A stretch of DNA of 64,000 nt from an uncultured Flavobacteriales bacterium (GCA_946479285.1 CAMLFH010000003.1:237019-301018); one strand, 5' to 3'. Counted from the stretch's first letter, positions 8,679 through 17,001 are shown. Made by a program: numbers and translations. Notes: a model not told the origin generated them from the letters alone.

Positions 8679-9854
8679 ATGAAATTCTCCTTCTTAAGGA
8701 AAAAATGGTTTAAAATACCTTATACCATCCTTCTTTATGGTTTTGCTGCCTATGGGTTTATACTTGTTGTTACTTATTTCGCAGTCAAATTCAACTGGAC
8801 CAATGAAAGTGGCTCCGTAGACGAAAACAACCGGTATTTCGCAGAAATGCATGACAAATACGACCAGTCTTTCAAGGTCGATTCGGTATCGATGATCAAA
8901 CACCGTTTTGAAGTGTTGAACCGCATTATGCTTGTCAATGATTTTTATCCGAAGAACGCGAATTACATTCTCTCGGTTTATACTGAAAATAAAGATGAGA
9001 AACTGGCACTTCGCATGCTGGATGCTGTGGACCTTCAATTGAAAAAGAACAAGGCTTACCGGAAAGCTTTGTCCAAGTGGAAATACAAGAACGAAAATAC
9101 TTCTCAAAAAAGTACCGGTCTAAGTGTTTTTGAATGGATGAACATTGCTGAATGGCAGGATTTCAAACAAGCAGTAACCAAAGACAAAAAGTATATTGAC
9201 TCGGTTTACCGTGTTACTGGAGTTGAACCACGATTGATTGTCGCCTGTTTGGTAGGTGAGCAAATTCGTCTCTTTAACTCAAGCAGGGAATCTTATAAAC
9301 GCTACATGGGGCCATTGAAAATGCTGGCCTTGGAAAACCACCTTTCTTACGGTGTTACAGGAATCAAAAACGGAACAGCTTTAACGATTGAGCGCTATTT
9401 GGCTGAAAAAGACAGTGAATTCTATCCGGGTGAAAAGTACGAAGCGCTTTTGGATTTTGATTCCACAACCAATTTCACCACAAAAGGGAATGACACACTT
9501 GACTTACGCCTGCAGCGGTTGGTGCAATTTGAAAATCATTACTATTCCTATCTGTATACTGCTTTGTTCCTGCGGGAAATTAAAACGCAATGGGAAAAAG
9601 CCGGTTATCCGATAAATGACCGCCCAGAGATCTTAGCATCTTTGTTTAACCTGGGTTTCCAGCGTTCGAAGCCAAAACCGAATCCTGCTGTGGGTGGTTC
9701 TGTTTACAAGATCAAGGACACAGATTATACTTTCGGGTCCGTGGCTTATGAATTCTATTACAGCGGAGAAATGGCCGACGTTTTCCCTTATAAGAAGAAA
9801 AGTTTTGATGAACCACGAACTGTTATTAAACGAACAGAACGGGAAACAGAATGA
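8679..9854 (+). CDS. Membrane-anchored protein with lysozyme/transglycosylase-like region
   Basis: This 391-residue protein has one N-terminal membrane segment (about 15-37) followed by a large extracytoplasmic domain. Residues 175-245 read PRLIVACLVGEQIRLF, then SYGVTGIKNGTALTIERYL, an arrangement reminiscent of soluble lytic transglycosylase/goose-lysozyme folds with a candidate catalytic Glu in GEQIR. Later blocks (DRPEILASLFNLGF, NPAVGGS and TFGSVAYEFYYSGE) look conserved. The inferred role is peptidoglycan cleavage or binding, by analogy of motifs only. The C-terminus is basic. Palindromic repeats lie on both sides of the gene. Confidence 0.55.
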   Translation: MKFSFLRKKWFKIPYTILLYGFAAYGFILVVTYFAVKFNWTNESGSVDENNRYFAEMHDKYDQSFKVDSVSMIKHRFEVLNRIMLVNDFYPKNANYILSVYTENKDEKLALRMLDAVDLQLKKNKAYRKALSKWKYKNENTSQKSTGLSVFEWMNIAEWQDFKQAVTKDKKYIDSVYRVTGVEPRLIVACLVGEQIRLFNSSRESYKRYMGPLKMLALENHLSYGVTGIKNGTALTIERYLAEKDSEFYPGEKYEALLDFDSTTNFTTKGNDTLDLRLQRLVQFENHYYSYLYTALFLREIKTQWEKAGYPINDRPEILASLFNLGFQRSKPKPNPAVGGSVYKIKDTDYTFGSVAYEFYYSGEMADVFPYKKKSFDEPRTVIKRTERETE

Positions 9855-9861
9855 ATCCGTA

Positions 9862-9899
9862 AATCTGTAGCAGGCAGTCGCGACTGATCGCTACAGATT
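9862..9899. repeat. Interspersed palindrome, copy B
   Basis: The outer arms AATCTGTAGC and GCTACAGATT pair perfectly. They enclose the palindromic core CAGTCGCGACTG. The element lies between two plus-strand genes. Confidence 0.7.
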
Positions 9900-9917
9900 A
9901 CCTTAAACAAAACGATT

Positions 9918-10358
9918 ATGAAAACACTGCTTGTTCTAATGTTGACCTTTCCATTTCTTGCTTTTTCCCAAAAAGAGGCAAAGAAAGAAGTACGCCAGGT
10001 TATAGATCAATTGTTTGAAGGAATGAGAAAAGGTGATAGTTCGATGGTGCGGAAAACACTTTTGCCCAATGCTACTTTAAATACCAGTTTCGTCACTATC
10101 AAGGGAGAAGCGAAATTGCACCAGGATTCTATTACTTCTTTCCTAAATGCAATTGGAACACCGCATACGGAGATTTGGGACGAACGTTTACTTTCCTGCG
10201 AGATAAAAGTGGATGACAACCTGGCAACTGTTTGGACCAAATATGCCTTTTACGCCAACAATGTCTATTCACACGAAGGAGTAAATGCTTTCCAATTGGT
10301 AAAATTGAACGGTGTTTGGAAAATCCTGATCATTACGGATACACGCAGGAAGAAATAA
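9918..10358 (+). CDS. Secreted NTF2-like (SnoaL/lumazine-binding-like) protein
   Basis: This 146-residue protein has a signal peptide (about 1-17, ending FLAFSQ) and a single NTF2-like cone fold. An N-terminal helix pair (KEVRQVIDQLFEGMRKGD) is followed by four strands, with VDDNLATVWTKYAFY and HEGVNAFQLVKLNGVWKI typical of the DUF4440 and lumazine-binding-like groups. Such proteins bind small ligands or act as simple enzymes; nothing in the sequence fixes the ligand. It is probably exported to the periplasm. Confidence 0.75.
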   Translation: MKTLLVLMLTFPFLAFSQKEAKKEVRQVIDQLFEGMRKGDSSMVRKTLLPNATLNTSFVTIKGEAKLHQDSITSFLNAIGTPHTEIWDERLLSCEIKVDDNLATVWTKYAFYANNVYSHEGVNAFQLVKLNGVWKILIITDTRRKK

Positions 10359-10402
10359 TTGCCGATTGATAAAATGGAATTTCGTTGGCACGCGAGGCGT
10401 GG

Positions 10403-10435
10403 CCATCCCCTTTATCCCCCCTTCAAAGGGGAAAT
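10403..10435. repeat. G/C-run REP-like repeat, diverged copy
   Basis: The minus strand reads ATTTCCCCTTTGAAGGGG and then a G-run, an AAA spacer and GGGGATGG. This is the same layout as the two copies at 24164-24194 and 24283-24314, with a few substitutions. Confidence 0.55.
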
Positions 10436-10516
10436 CATGAAATTTTTCGTTGTAATGCATTAGAATTCAGATAAAATGCTTTCTTTTGTAGACGAACACT
10501 ATTTCACACTATTCAC

Positions 10517-11527
10517 ATGAGAACCAGCAAATACATCCTCACAGCTGACGATTACGGAGCACTTGATTATATTGACCAGGGAATTATTAAAGCTATCAAA
10601 GCAGGAAAAATAAATTCTGTAGCTTGTTTCACCACGCGCTTTGATCGTGAAAATGAAGCTGATTTACCTGAAAGAATTCAAAAATTAATAGACTTAAAAA
10701 AAGAAGGGTACGATTTTTCAATTGGACTGCATTTCTGCATCACATCCGGTTTTTCCAATGATGTTGATACGATGCTTTACGGAAATTCGCTTACCAAATA
10801 CAACGGGGAGAAAAAACGCCACGAATTCAAAACAGCGGTTAATTATAGATTTAAGCAGGTTGAAGAAGCGCATATTGAAAAGGAATTACGTTCTCAAATC
10901 AAAATCCTTCAGGATCTGCTGGGAGACGAACCAATCGATTCAATTTCCAATCATCACGGTTTGGTTTACATCAATACCAATTTGTTCAAACCTTATTCGA
11001 AAGTAGCTGCTGAATTTAAAATTCCTGTACGTGCTCCCATTACCTGGAGAAAAGCAGGATTGAAAGTGAGCAATTGGGATAAAAAGATGTTCAACGCAAC
11101 TATCCGTGAAGGAATTAAACTAAAAATGATTGATCAATTGAGAAATGCGCTTGATTCAAAAAGCCGAATCAAAATTGCTCAAAATTTAAACCTGTTTCAT
11201 CCTACCTGCCTGGTAGATGAATTTTACGGTCAGCCATTCAAACCCAATTTGACACAATTGTTCGAATCGTTCAATGATGCAACCTTTAGTGCGGAATTCA
11301 TGTTTCATTTAGCAGATGCGGAATTCCGTTCAGAGAAAGGGTTAAACGAAGATCAAACTGCAGATATGCGTTCGCACAATGGCATTGACAGTGGTTATTT
11401 CAGATGGCGCGAAATGGAATTTAATACGCTGATGAATACCGATTTTCCTGAAAAACTTCAAAAAACAAATTTCAGGAACCTGGTTTCACTCGATAAAGAA
11501 AAGCCAATTTGGTTGGCAAATGACTGA
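10517..11527 (+). CDS. YdjC/ChbG-family carbohydrate deacetylase
   Basis: This 336-residue member of the YdjC/HpnK/ChbG family removes acetyl groups from N-acetylated sugars or hopanoid glycosides using a divalent metal. The N-terminal TADDYGALDYIDQGI carries the Asp pair (11-12), IGLHFC gives one metal His, and SNHHGLVY gives the second His pair. A catalytic-region block, FHLADAEFRS, appears near the C-terminus. No signal peptide is present, so it should act in the cytoplasm. It is monocistronic with a strong terminator. The substrate may be chitobiose-like or a polysaccharide precursor; neighbours do not decide this. Confidence 0.85.
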   Translation: MRTSKYILTADDYGALDYIDQGIIKAIKAGKINSVACFTTRFDRENEADLPERIQKLIDLKKEGYDFSIGLHFCITSGFSNDVDTMLYGNSLTKYNGEKKRHEFKTAVNYRFKQVEEAHIEKELRSQIKILQDLLGDEPIDSISNHHGLVYINTNLFKPYSKVAAEFKIPVRAPITWRKAGLKVSNWDKKMFNATIREGIKLKMIDQLRNALDSKSRIKIAQNLNLFHPTCLVDEFYGQPFKPNLTQLFESFNDATFSAEFMFHLADAEFRSEKGLNEDQTADMRSHNGIDSGYFRWREMEFNTLMNTDFPEKLQKTNFRNLVSLDKEKPIWLAND

Positions 11528-11569
11528 AAAAAGTTACATCGCAGTGTGTTTTTTCAGTTAGTTTAGGTA

Positions 11570-11605
11570 GAGAGTGGTTTCTAGTTCACCACTCTCTTTT
11601 TTTTT
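11570..11605 (+). terminator. Rho-independent terminator after the ydjC-like gene
   Basis: GAGAGTGGT (11570-11578) pairs perfectly with ACCACTCTC (11588-11596), followed by nine or more Ts. A second weak hairpin (CTGAAAAAA with TTTTTTCAG) precedes it at 11524-11557. Confidence 0.85.
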
Positions 11606-11672
11606 CGTTCTCAATACATCCTGCAAATGCTGGTTCGAGTGCCGGACATTTCAGTCTGACTTATTGAGAACG
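11606..11672. other. Multi-tier 67-nt stem-loop upstream of corA
   Basis: Three nested helices are visible. CGTTCTCAATA (11606-11616) pairs with TATTGAGAACG (11662-11672). CTG-C-AAATG (11621-11629) pairs with CATTTCAG (11647-11654) with one bulge. CTGG (11630-11633) pairs with CCGG (11642-11645) around the loop TTCGAGTG. No T-run follows, so it is not a simple terminator. It ends 127 bases before corA. Confidence 0.6.
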
Positions 11673-11799
11673 GTTATGTGGGATACATGAACTAACAAAT
11701 AAACAACTCAAAATAACCGGTTCGTTTTAGCGGGGTTTTAACCGAAAAAGGACATCTTTGTAACGCAAATATTTAGTCGTTCACTCAACATTTATCGGT

Positions 11800-12750
11800 A
11801 TGATCCGCGTTTTTTACACACACGAAAATGAGCTGGTTTGGGAAAAATATCCTGAAAAAGCAGTCCTTGATCCCAAAAGAAAATACCTGTGGATTGATCT
11901 GCTTCACGCCAGTCAGGAGGAGAAAGATCAAGTGTGTGACTTCTTTAAAGTGAAATTGCCAACCTACAAGGAAGCTGTGGAAATTGAAAGCAGTTCGCGC
12001 TATTCGGAAGATCACATCTCGATTAAGGCCAACAGTGGGTTTCTGAAAGATGGTGAAACACCTAAAATTCACCAGGTTTCCTTTCTTCTGAAGGAGAATG
12101 TTTTGTTCACTGTCCGCAATGCTGAATTGCAGTCTTTTGCAGAGGTTGTCAAAAAAATCAAAGTGGCCCGGCAGGATTTCATTCGTTCCGGTTCACAGAT
12201 CTGGGTATTGCTTTTGGAAACACGGATCGACCTGGATGCGGATTACATTGAAAATCTTACCCGAACTACCAATATTATCAGCCGGAAAGTGCAGAGCTTA
12301 TCAGATCCGGAGGAAAAAACACTTCGCAAAATTGCGGAATTGCAGGAGAATACCATTTTAATCCGGGAAAGTATTACGGACAAGCAGCGTTTGATTTCTG
12401 CTTTGACACGTTCTCCATTCATTGATCCCGAAACCGGAGAACGTTTGCGGGTGATTATGAAAGATATCACGTCCCTGCTGCAGCATACTCAATTCAGCTT
12501 CGAACGCCTGGAATATCTCCAGGATACTTTAATGGGTTTGGTGAATATCGAACAAAATAAGATCATTAAGATCTTTACCGTAGTATCGGTCATTTTCATG
12601 CCTCCTACCTTGATTGCAAGTATTTACGGGATGAATTTCAGAGTCATGCCGGAACTGAGTTTCTCATTCGGTTATCCGATAGCGGTTGTATTGATGATCG
12701 GATCTTCAGCTCTGACGCTGCTTTATTTTAAGCGGAAAAAGTGGTTATGA
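11800..12750 (+). CDS. corA: CorA-type magnesium/divalent cation transporter
   Basis: This 316-residue inner-membrane channel of the CorA/2-TM-GxN family imports Mg2+ and can carry Co2+ or Ni2+. The long N-terminal cytoplasmic domain (1-255) ends in the stalk helix. Two membrane segments at about 257-278 and 288-308 flank the signature YGMNF with the periplasmic MPEL loop. The C-terminus is basic (FKRKKWL). A structured 67-nt element and a TAnnTTTG-like box (CATCTTTG at 11753-11760) lie upstream, so leader-based control is possible but unproven. Confidence 0.93.
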   Translation: MIRVFYTHENELVWEKYPEKAVLDPKRKYLWIDLLHASQEEKDQVCDFFKVKLPTYKEAVEIESSSRYSEDHISIKANSGFLKDGETPKIHQVSFLLKENVLFTVRNAELQSFAEVVKKIKVARQDFIRSGSQIWVLLLETRIDLDADYIENLTRTTNIISRKVQSLSDPEEKTLRKIAELQENTILIRESITDKQRLISALTRSPFIDPETGERLRVIMKDITSLLQHTQFSFERLEYLQDTLMGLVNIEQNKIIKIFTVVSVIFMPPTLIASIYGMNFRVMPELSFSFGYPIAVVLMIGSSALTLLYFKRKKWL

Positions 12751-12787
12751 TACTTTGACTTCGACTCCGCTTAGCTGCCTTTAAAAG

Positions 12788-12816
12788 AAAAAGTCCCGCC
12801 GGAGCGAGACTTTTTT
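12788..12816. terminator. Bidirectional terminator between corA and the YceI pair
   Basis: AAAAAGTC-CCGC pairs with GCG-AGACTTTTT around CGGA. Runs of A and T on both sides let it serve the two convergent genes. Confidence 0.8.
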
Positions 12817-12817
12817 A

Positions 12818-13348
12818 TTATTTCGTTACAGGAATCGTAACGTTGATTTTAATAGAGCTTCCAACATCTCCGCCGGCCTTCCCTACGTTGTAAGTTGCGC
12901 GGTCAATGGAGAAAGAAGAGGTGATCTTCGCTTTACTTCCTGATTTTGTGAAACTGAATGGGATTGTAATATCCTTCGTTACATCTTTCACAGTTAGTTT
13001 CCCTTTTGCAGCATAACTGCCATCTTTCTTTTCAATAGAAGAAGAAGTGAACTTGATGTTCGGGTATTTATCTGCATTGAACCACTCGGCACCCAAAGCG
13101 TGTTTGTTTTGCAATCCGTTACCGGTATTGATCGAATTCACATCAATGGTAAAAACAAGTTTGGATTCGGACAACTTCGCTTCGTCAAAATTGACAGTAC
13201 CGCTAAGTTTTTGAAAGATCCCGTTTACTCCCTTTGCAGAGAAATCAACGTTGTAATCTTTTCCGATTTTCCATGTTTTCACCTGAGTGAACGCAAATAC
13301 TCCCCCAACAAGAAGGAGCATCGCCATAAAAAAGAGATTTCTTTTCAT
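12818..13348 (-). CDS. YceI-family periplasmic protein (second of a pair)
   Basis: This 176-residue protein has a signal peptide at about 1-19 (GVFAFTQ) and then one YceI lipocalin-like barrel that binds isoprenoid or amphiphilic lipids in characterised relatives. Family blocks include DFSAKGVNGIFQKLSG, FTIDVNSINTGNG, HALGAEWFNADKYPNIKF and GKLTVKDVTKDITIP. It starts 2 bases after the stop of the other yceI gene, so the pair is co-transcribed. The two barrels are clearly diverged, so this is an old duplication. Confidence 0.88.
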   Translation of the reverse strand: MKRNLFFMAMLLLVGGVFAFTQVKTWKIGKDYNVDFSAKGVNGIFQKLSGTVNFDEAKLSESKLVFTIDVNSINTGNGLQNKHALGAEWFNADKYPNIKFTSSSIEKKDGSYAAKGKLTVKDVTKDITIPFSFTKSGSKAKITSSFSIDRATYNVGKAGGDVGSSIKINVTIPVTK

Positions 13349-13350
13349 GA

Positions 13351-13935
13351 TTATTCTTTAACCAATTCCAAGTCAGCAGTAATGTTTACATCATTGCTCA
13401 ATCCAGGATTTTCTCCACCAACTTTGAAATCTAATCGGTTGATAGTTCCTGTCATTTTGAAACCACTGATTTCTTTTTTGTTTTGTGGATGTGTAATTGT
13501 TCCGTTGTGAACTGCAGTCATGGTAACTTCTTTCGTAATTCCATGTAAAGTCAAATCACCAACTACTTTGTAAGCGTTTTTAGATTTTGCATCTTTCGTA
13601 AATGATTTGCTTACGAAAGTGAATTTCGGGAATTTCTCAGCGTCGAAGAAATCTGCACTTTTCAAGTGACCATCACGCATTTCGTTTGAAGTATTGATAC
13701 TTGCGATATCACCTGTCAATTCAACTTTTGCATCCGAAAAATCTTCTTTCGTAGCAGTCATTTTCACTTCGTAAGTATTAAAGCTTCCGTTGAAATCGGA
13801 GATTCCCATGTGTTTTACTGTAAACCCAAGTCTTGAGTGAGATCCGTCAGAAGACCAGATAGATGATGTTGCAACTGTAAAAGACAGTGCTAAACCTGCA
13901 AATGCAGCTGCGATAATTGTTACTGAACGATTCAT
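13351..13935 (-). CDS. YceI-family periplasmic protein (first of a pair)
   Basis: This 194-residue protein has a signal peptide (about 1-22) and a YceI barrel. It shows SSIWSSDGSHSRLGFTVKH, the hallmark first strand for this family, ASINTSNEMRDGHLKSADFF, KFPKFTFVSKSF and GDLTLHGITKEVTM. The HSRLGFTVKH and GHLKSADFFD elements match the canonical family better than its partner does. It probably carries a hydrophobic ligand in the periplasm. A small membrane protein is encoded 32 bases upstream on the same strand, so a three-gene operon is likely. Confidence 0.9.
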   Translation of the reverse strand: MNRSVTIIAAAFAGLALSFTVATSSIWSSDGSHSRLGFTVKHMGISDFNGSFNTYEVKMTATKEDFSDAKVELTGDIASINTSNEMRDGHLKSADFFDAEKFPKFTFVSKSFTKDAKSKNAYKVVGDLTLHGITKEVTMTAVHNGTITHPQNKKEISGFKMTGTINRLDFKVGGENPGLSNDVNITADLELVKE

Positions 13936-13967
13936 GTTTGTTTGTTTGTTTTTATTTATACTGATTG

Positions 13968-14378
13968 TTAATTACGTGTTTCGTGTTTCCAAAAAAATGG
14001 AACCAGGGCTAAAAAGCTCAAAGTAGGGAAGAAATGCATTGGAATTGCCAGCCCCGGGAATGCAACGATCATATCTGCATCCATTGTCAACGGGAACTTG
14101 TAGTCCAATACTCCAATGATACTTGCAAAACTAAGGATGCAATATAAGACATTCAGAATTGGGATCAAAAGTGGTCTTTTTAAACGGGCAGCTACTACAT
14201 AGCCCAATCCCATCAATAAACACCCAACAATGCTTGCTATAAATATTCCCATCGGATTCAAAACCGAACTGAAATCGGTATAAAAAGCCTCGTTATAAAT
14301 TGCATTATACAAGGTTCCTACTCCTCCTGCTACTATTCCGCTGGTGATTCCCAGCAAGATTCCTTTTTTGAAATTCAT
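13968..14378 (-). CDS. Four-TM membrane protein of unknown function
   Basis: This 136-residue very hydrophobic protein has four predicted membrane helices (about 5-25, 42-64, 70-92 and 105-130) and short loops. The first helix is Gly-rich (GITSGIVAGGVGTLYNAIY), a feature of several small Bacteroidota DUF membrane families. I do not recognise the family. It precedes the two yceI genes with a 32-base gap and is probably in their operon, which hints at a link to lipid or quinone handling but does not establish one. Confidence 0.7.
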   Translation of the reverse strand: MNFKKGILLGITSGIVAGGVGTLYNAIYNEAFYTDFSSVLNPMGIFIASIVGCLLMGLGYVVAARLKRPLLIPILNVLYCILSFASIIGVLDYKFPLTMDADMIVAFPGLAIPMHFFPTLSFLALVPFFWKHETRN

Positions 14379-14556
14379 GTCCTGTTTTTAGAAATACAAA
14401 CCTAGGTAAATATTTCCATTGTAGGCAAATTAATTTCTTTTATAAACCAGTATACTTTTTGAAACCAATTGAATCTAGGGCGATTGAAGTGAATTGAAAC
14501 CTGTTTTTTAATGAATATTTAACAATTTATCCCAATAATTCGGGATTATACATGAA

Positions 14557-15081
14557 TCAAAACAACTCCAACTGCTCTCCGAAGTTCATTCCTTCCAACT
14601 GCAGGAGTTTTTGTTTGGCGTTCAGCCCGCCTGCGTAACCGGTAAGGCTTCCGTCACTTCCTATCACCCGGTGACAAGGCACAATAATCGAAATGGCATT
14701 TGCTCCATTTGCCGTTGCAACAGCACGAATGGCTTTCTCATCTCCTAAAATGCGGGACAATTCCAGGTAGCTGTTTGTTTTCCCATAAGGAATCGCTAGC
14801 AATTTTTCCCAAACAGATTTCTGGAAATCACTTCCAACGAATAGCAAAGGCAGATCGAAAGTGGTACGTTCCTTTGAAAAATACTCGTTGAGTTGAGATT
14901 TCACTTCATCTAGGAATTCTGTCTCTTCCAGTTTAAACTCTGCCTGTAAACCTGTTTGAATGCGATTATCAATCTGATCACGCATTTTACGGTACTTCCA
15001 GTCGCACAAACACAGCTCACCTCCGGATTCTCCGAGGACTAACTCTCCGTAAGGCGTATGAAAATACTGCAGGTAAATCAT
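14557..15081 (-). CDS. ogt: Methylated-DNA-protein-cysteine methyltransferase
   Basis: This 174-residue suicide repair enzyme moves methyl groups from O6-methylguanine to its own cysteine. The C-terminal half carries the helix-turn-helix region (IPYGKTNSYLELSRILGD), the Asn-hinge region (AVATANGANAISIIVPCHRV, with Cys in PCHRV as acceptor) and the YAGGLNAKQKLLQLEG tail. The N-terminal domain (HTPYGELVLGES and LCLCDW) is the usual ribonuclease-H-like fold. It has no Ada-type regulatory fusion. It is a single gene next to the candidate small RNA locus. Confidence 0.93.
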   Translation of the reverse strand: MIYLQYFHTPYGELVLGESGGELCLCDWKYRKMRDQIDNRIQTGLQAEFKLEETEFLDEVKSQLNEYFSKERTTFDLPLLFVGSDFQKSVWEKLLAIPYGKTNSYLELSRILGDEKAIRAVATANGANAISIIVPCHRVIGSDGSLTGYAGGLNAKQKLLQLEGMNFGEQLELF

Positions 15082-15169
15082 GGATTATTCATTTAAATGC
15101 AAAAGTCAAAATTCAAAACCTGAATTATTTTAAGGATGAAGATACCTAAAAATTGGAATTACGATAAAC

Positions 15170-15211
15170 AAAATTGCCGTGAACTAGTGGTTAGGTAGTC
15201 ACGGCAATTTT
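15170..15211 (-). terminator. 13-bp perfect hairpin terminator
   Basis: AAAATTGCCGTGA (15170-15182) is the exact reverse complement of 15199-15211. The 16-nt loop itself contains the GTGGTTAGG element that recurs through the locus. A T-containing tract follows on the minus strand, and A/T runs on both sides would also permit plus-strand use. Confidence 0.75.
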
Positions 15212-15330
15212 TAGGTAGAAGTGGTTGGTTAATCCGCCGAAGCGGAGAATAGTGGTTAGGTTTATCTAAAAGTGGCAGGTGGTCTGGTGAATAGTGATCG
15301 GGTCAGGTGTGGTGATTTAGGTTCCGTTGA

Positions 15331-15375
15331 TTAGTGAATGAAGACTTGATTCATTTTCCTTAAAAATTGTCTCAT
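15331..15375 (-). CDS. 14-residue small ORF / leader peptide
   Basis: This short frame reads MRQFLRKMNQVFIH and stops. It is preceded by the A/T-rich segment ATAAATAAATAAACA, which resembles efficient Bacteroidota initiation regions, and lies about 13 nt from the predicted transcription start. A real peptide would be basic and amphipathic. It may instead be a leader peptide whose translation controls the downstream RNA fold. A second in-frame ATG occurs at codon 8. Confidence 0.35.
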   Translation of the reverse strand: MRQFLRKMNQVFIH

Positions 15376-15394
15376 TGTTTATTTATTTATAAGA

Positions 15395-15402
15395 CAAAGA
15401 TA
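15395..15402 (-). promoter_or_regulatory. -7 promoter box (TATCTTTG) of the candidate small RNA
   Basis: This is a perfect TAnnTTTG match on the minus strand, about 20 nt upstream of the 14-codon ORF. I see no clear -33 TTG at the usual distance. Confidence 0.5.
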
Positions 15403-15527
15403 CGGGGGCAGAACGTAGGGTATTTACGTCCTGTTCCGGATATTGAAAAAAGTTTGAAAACCCAGTAAAATCAGTACTTTCAGGAAAAATAAATGTAAGA
15501 AAAAAGAACTGATTTCTGCCCCTTTTT

Positions 15528-16874
15528 TTAGCGCTTTACGATACGCCGTTGCTGGTGGCCGATTTTCACGAAATAAACCCCGGAAGGCAGTTCGGAAAAG
15601 TCGATTTGAGTCTCTGTTTCCTGTCCTAAAATTGTTTTACAGATTTTCCCTTCCAAAGTTAAAATTGAAATGAGCTGTTCTTTTTTAGTTCCGGAAAGAA
15701 AACAACCGTTCTCTGTTGGATTTGGCCGGATCGTCCATGTGATTTCTGTTTCCAATTCATTCAAGGAAGCTGTGCCGTCGTATTTCGCAATGTAGCTGTT
15801 AGTATTATTCATTCCTCCACCAACATACAAATCGCCATCATACCAGGCAAGCGCTTCTATTTCACGATTGATGGTTCCGCCGCTTAAGGTATCGACAGCT
15901 GTTCCGTTAAAAGCACAAATTCCCTGGCCCGAATGAACAGTAGTTCCGTCCACAACACGATCAAAACCTCCTGCAATGTACATTTTCGAATTGAAGACCT
16001 TCAGTGTGTGTACAAAGGAATAATAGTTCGAATTGTTATAATACACGCGAAATCCGGGGTCAACCCAGCTTGTTCCATTCCATTTTGCCATGCACTTCAA
16101 AGCAGTTGAACCGCTAAGTGTAAATTCTCCACCGACGTACAATTCACCATTAAAGACACAAACGCCATAAACTGTTCCATTGAATCCGGCTCCAAGGTTA
16201 TGCCATTGGGTTCCATCCCAGCGGGCAATTCCGTTTACAGTAATACCCCCGGCTTTCAGAAAGTTTCCAGCAACTACCAGGTCTGTCCCGAATTTGCACA
16301 TATCGTGCGGATACATAATAGCTGCTGTTCCAGCAATATTTCCGCTTAATCCACTACCGAGTGAATCCCACGAAGAACCGTCCCATTCCATGATTCCTGA
16401 AATGGATTTATTGCCCACGCGATCGAATTCTCCGCATGCAATCACATTCCCGTTGTATTCTTCCAAAGCATACAAATTGGCAGTTTGAGAAAATCCGCTT
16501 ACTGCATTGGTCAGATAAACACCTTCTCCCAACCTGTTAAAATTGGCGCCGTCAAAACGATACACCCAGTTTGAATCGATTGCGGGCTGATAACCAACAA
16601 AGTACAAATGAGAACCAAGTCCCTTCAATTGATGTCCGGCATTTGGATAACCTGTCCCAACCGGCTGCCAGGCATTTCCGTCCCATTTTACAATGTGATT
16701 ATTGGAGGTTCCGCATAAATTGGTAAAGAAGCCGGTTCCGTAAAGTTCGCTGTTAAACACCTCAAAGTTGTCCACGAATCCGTTTCCGGTGCCGCAAACC
16801 ACGGACCATTGGGCAAAAAGGCTCTGGATACCAAGCAGAAAAGTAAATGCTGAAGTGAGTAGTATTTTGTTCAT
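15528..16874 (-). CDS. T9SS-secreted kelch-like propeller protein
   Basis: This 448-residue protein has a signal peptide (about 1-21, ending SLFAQ), a beta-propeller of repeated blades and a T9SS type A sorting domain. Blades repeat the pattern WDGSSWDSLGSG, WDGTQWHNLGAGF and WNGTSWVDPGF alternating with FNGELYVGGEF-like strands, as in kelch/galactose-oxidase-like proteins. The C-terminal 75 residues (TIRPNPTENG, then SGVYFVKIG and a basic end) are the sorting signal. It should be exported across the outer membrane and anchored or released. No enzyme active site is evident. Confidence 0.85.
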   Translation of the reverse strand: MNKILLTSAFTFLLGIQSLFAQWSVVCGTGNGFVDNFEVFNSELYGTGFFTNLCGTSNNHIVKWDGNAWQPVGTGYPNAGHQLKGLGSHLYFVGYQPAIDSNWVYRFDGANFNRLGEGVYLTNAVSGFSQTANLYALEEYNGNVIACGEFDRVGNKSISGIMEWDGSSWDSLGSGLSGNIAGTAAIMYPHDMCKFGTDLVVAGNFLKAGGITVNGIARWDGTQWHNLGAGFNGTVYGVCVFNGELYVGGEFTLSGSTALKCMAKWNGTSWVDPGFRVYYNNSNYYSFVHTLKVFNSKMYIAGGFDRVVDGTTVHSGQGICAFNGTAVDTLSGGTINREIEALAWYDGDLYVGGGMNNTNSYIAKYDGTASLNELETEITWTIRPNPTENGCFLSGTKKEQLISILTLEGKICKTILGQETETQIDFSELPSGVYFVKIGHQQRRIVKR

Positions 16875-17001
16875 AGCAGGTATTTTATTGAGTTTTCAAT
16901 AAACCTCAACGAGGGAAGTGGGAAAATGGTTGGGCATTTCATTGCTCAAATGTTCAAAGAGTTCAAGTATCTAAAAATTAATTACCGCGGTAACAGGTGG
17001 A

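Larger units (their letters stand above)
15165..15388 (-). ncRNA. Candidate ~220-nt small RNA or leader transcript
   Basis: On the minus strand a TATCTTTG box predicts a start near 15388. A 14-codon ORF follows, then a body very poor in G with repeats such as CCTAACCACT, ACCACACC and CCAACCACTT. A hairpin comes next (TCCGC CGAA... type, 15233-15246), and finally a 13-bp perfect terminator stem at 15170-15211. No recognisable protein gene lies between the upstream T9SS gene and ogt, so the unit is self-contained. The expression and boundaries are inferred. Confidence 0.5.

Noticed and set aside
11630..11650. Sequence GGTTCGAGTGCC resembles the T arm of a tRNA
   Set aside because: No acceptor, D or anticodon arm can be built around it, and the bases are fully explained as the loop of the 67-nt stem-loop.
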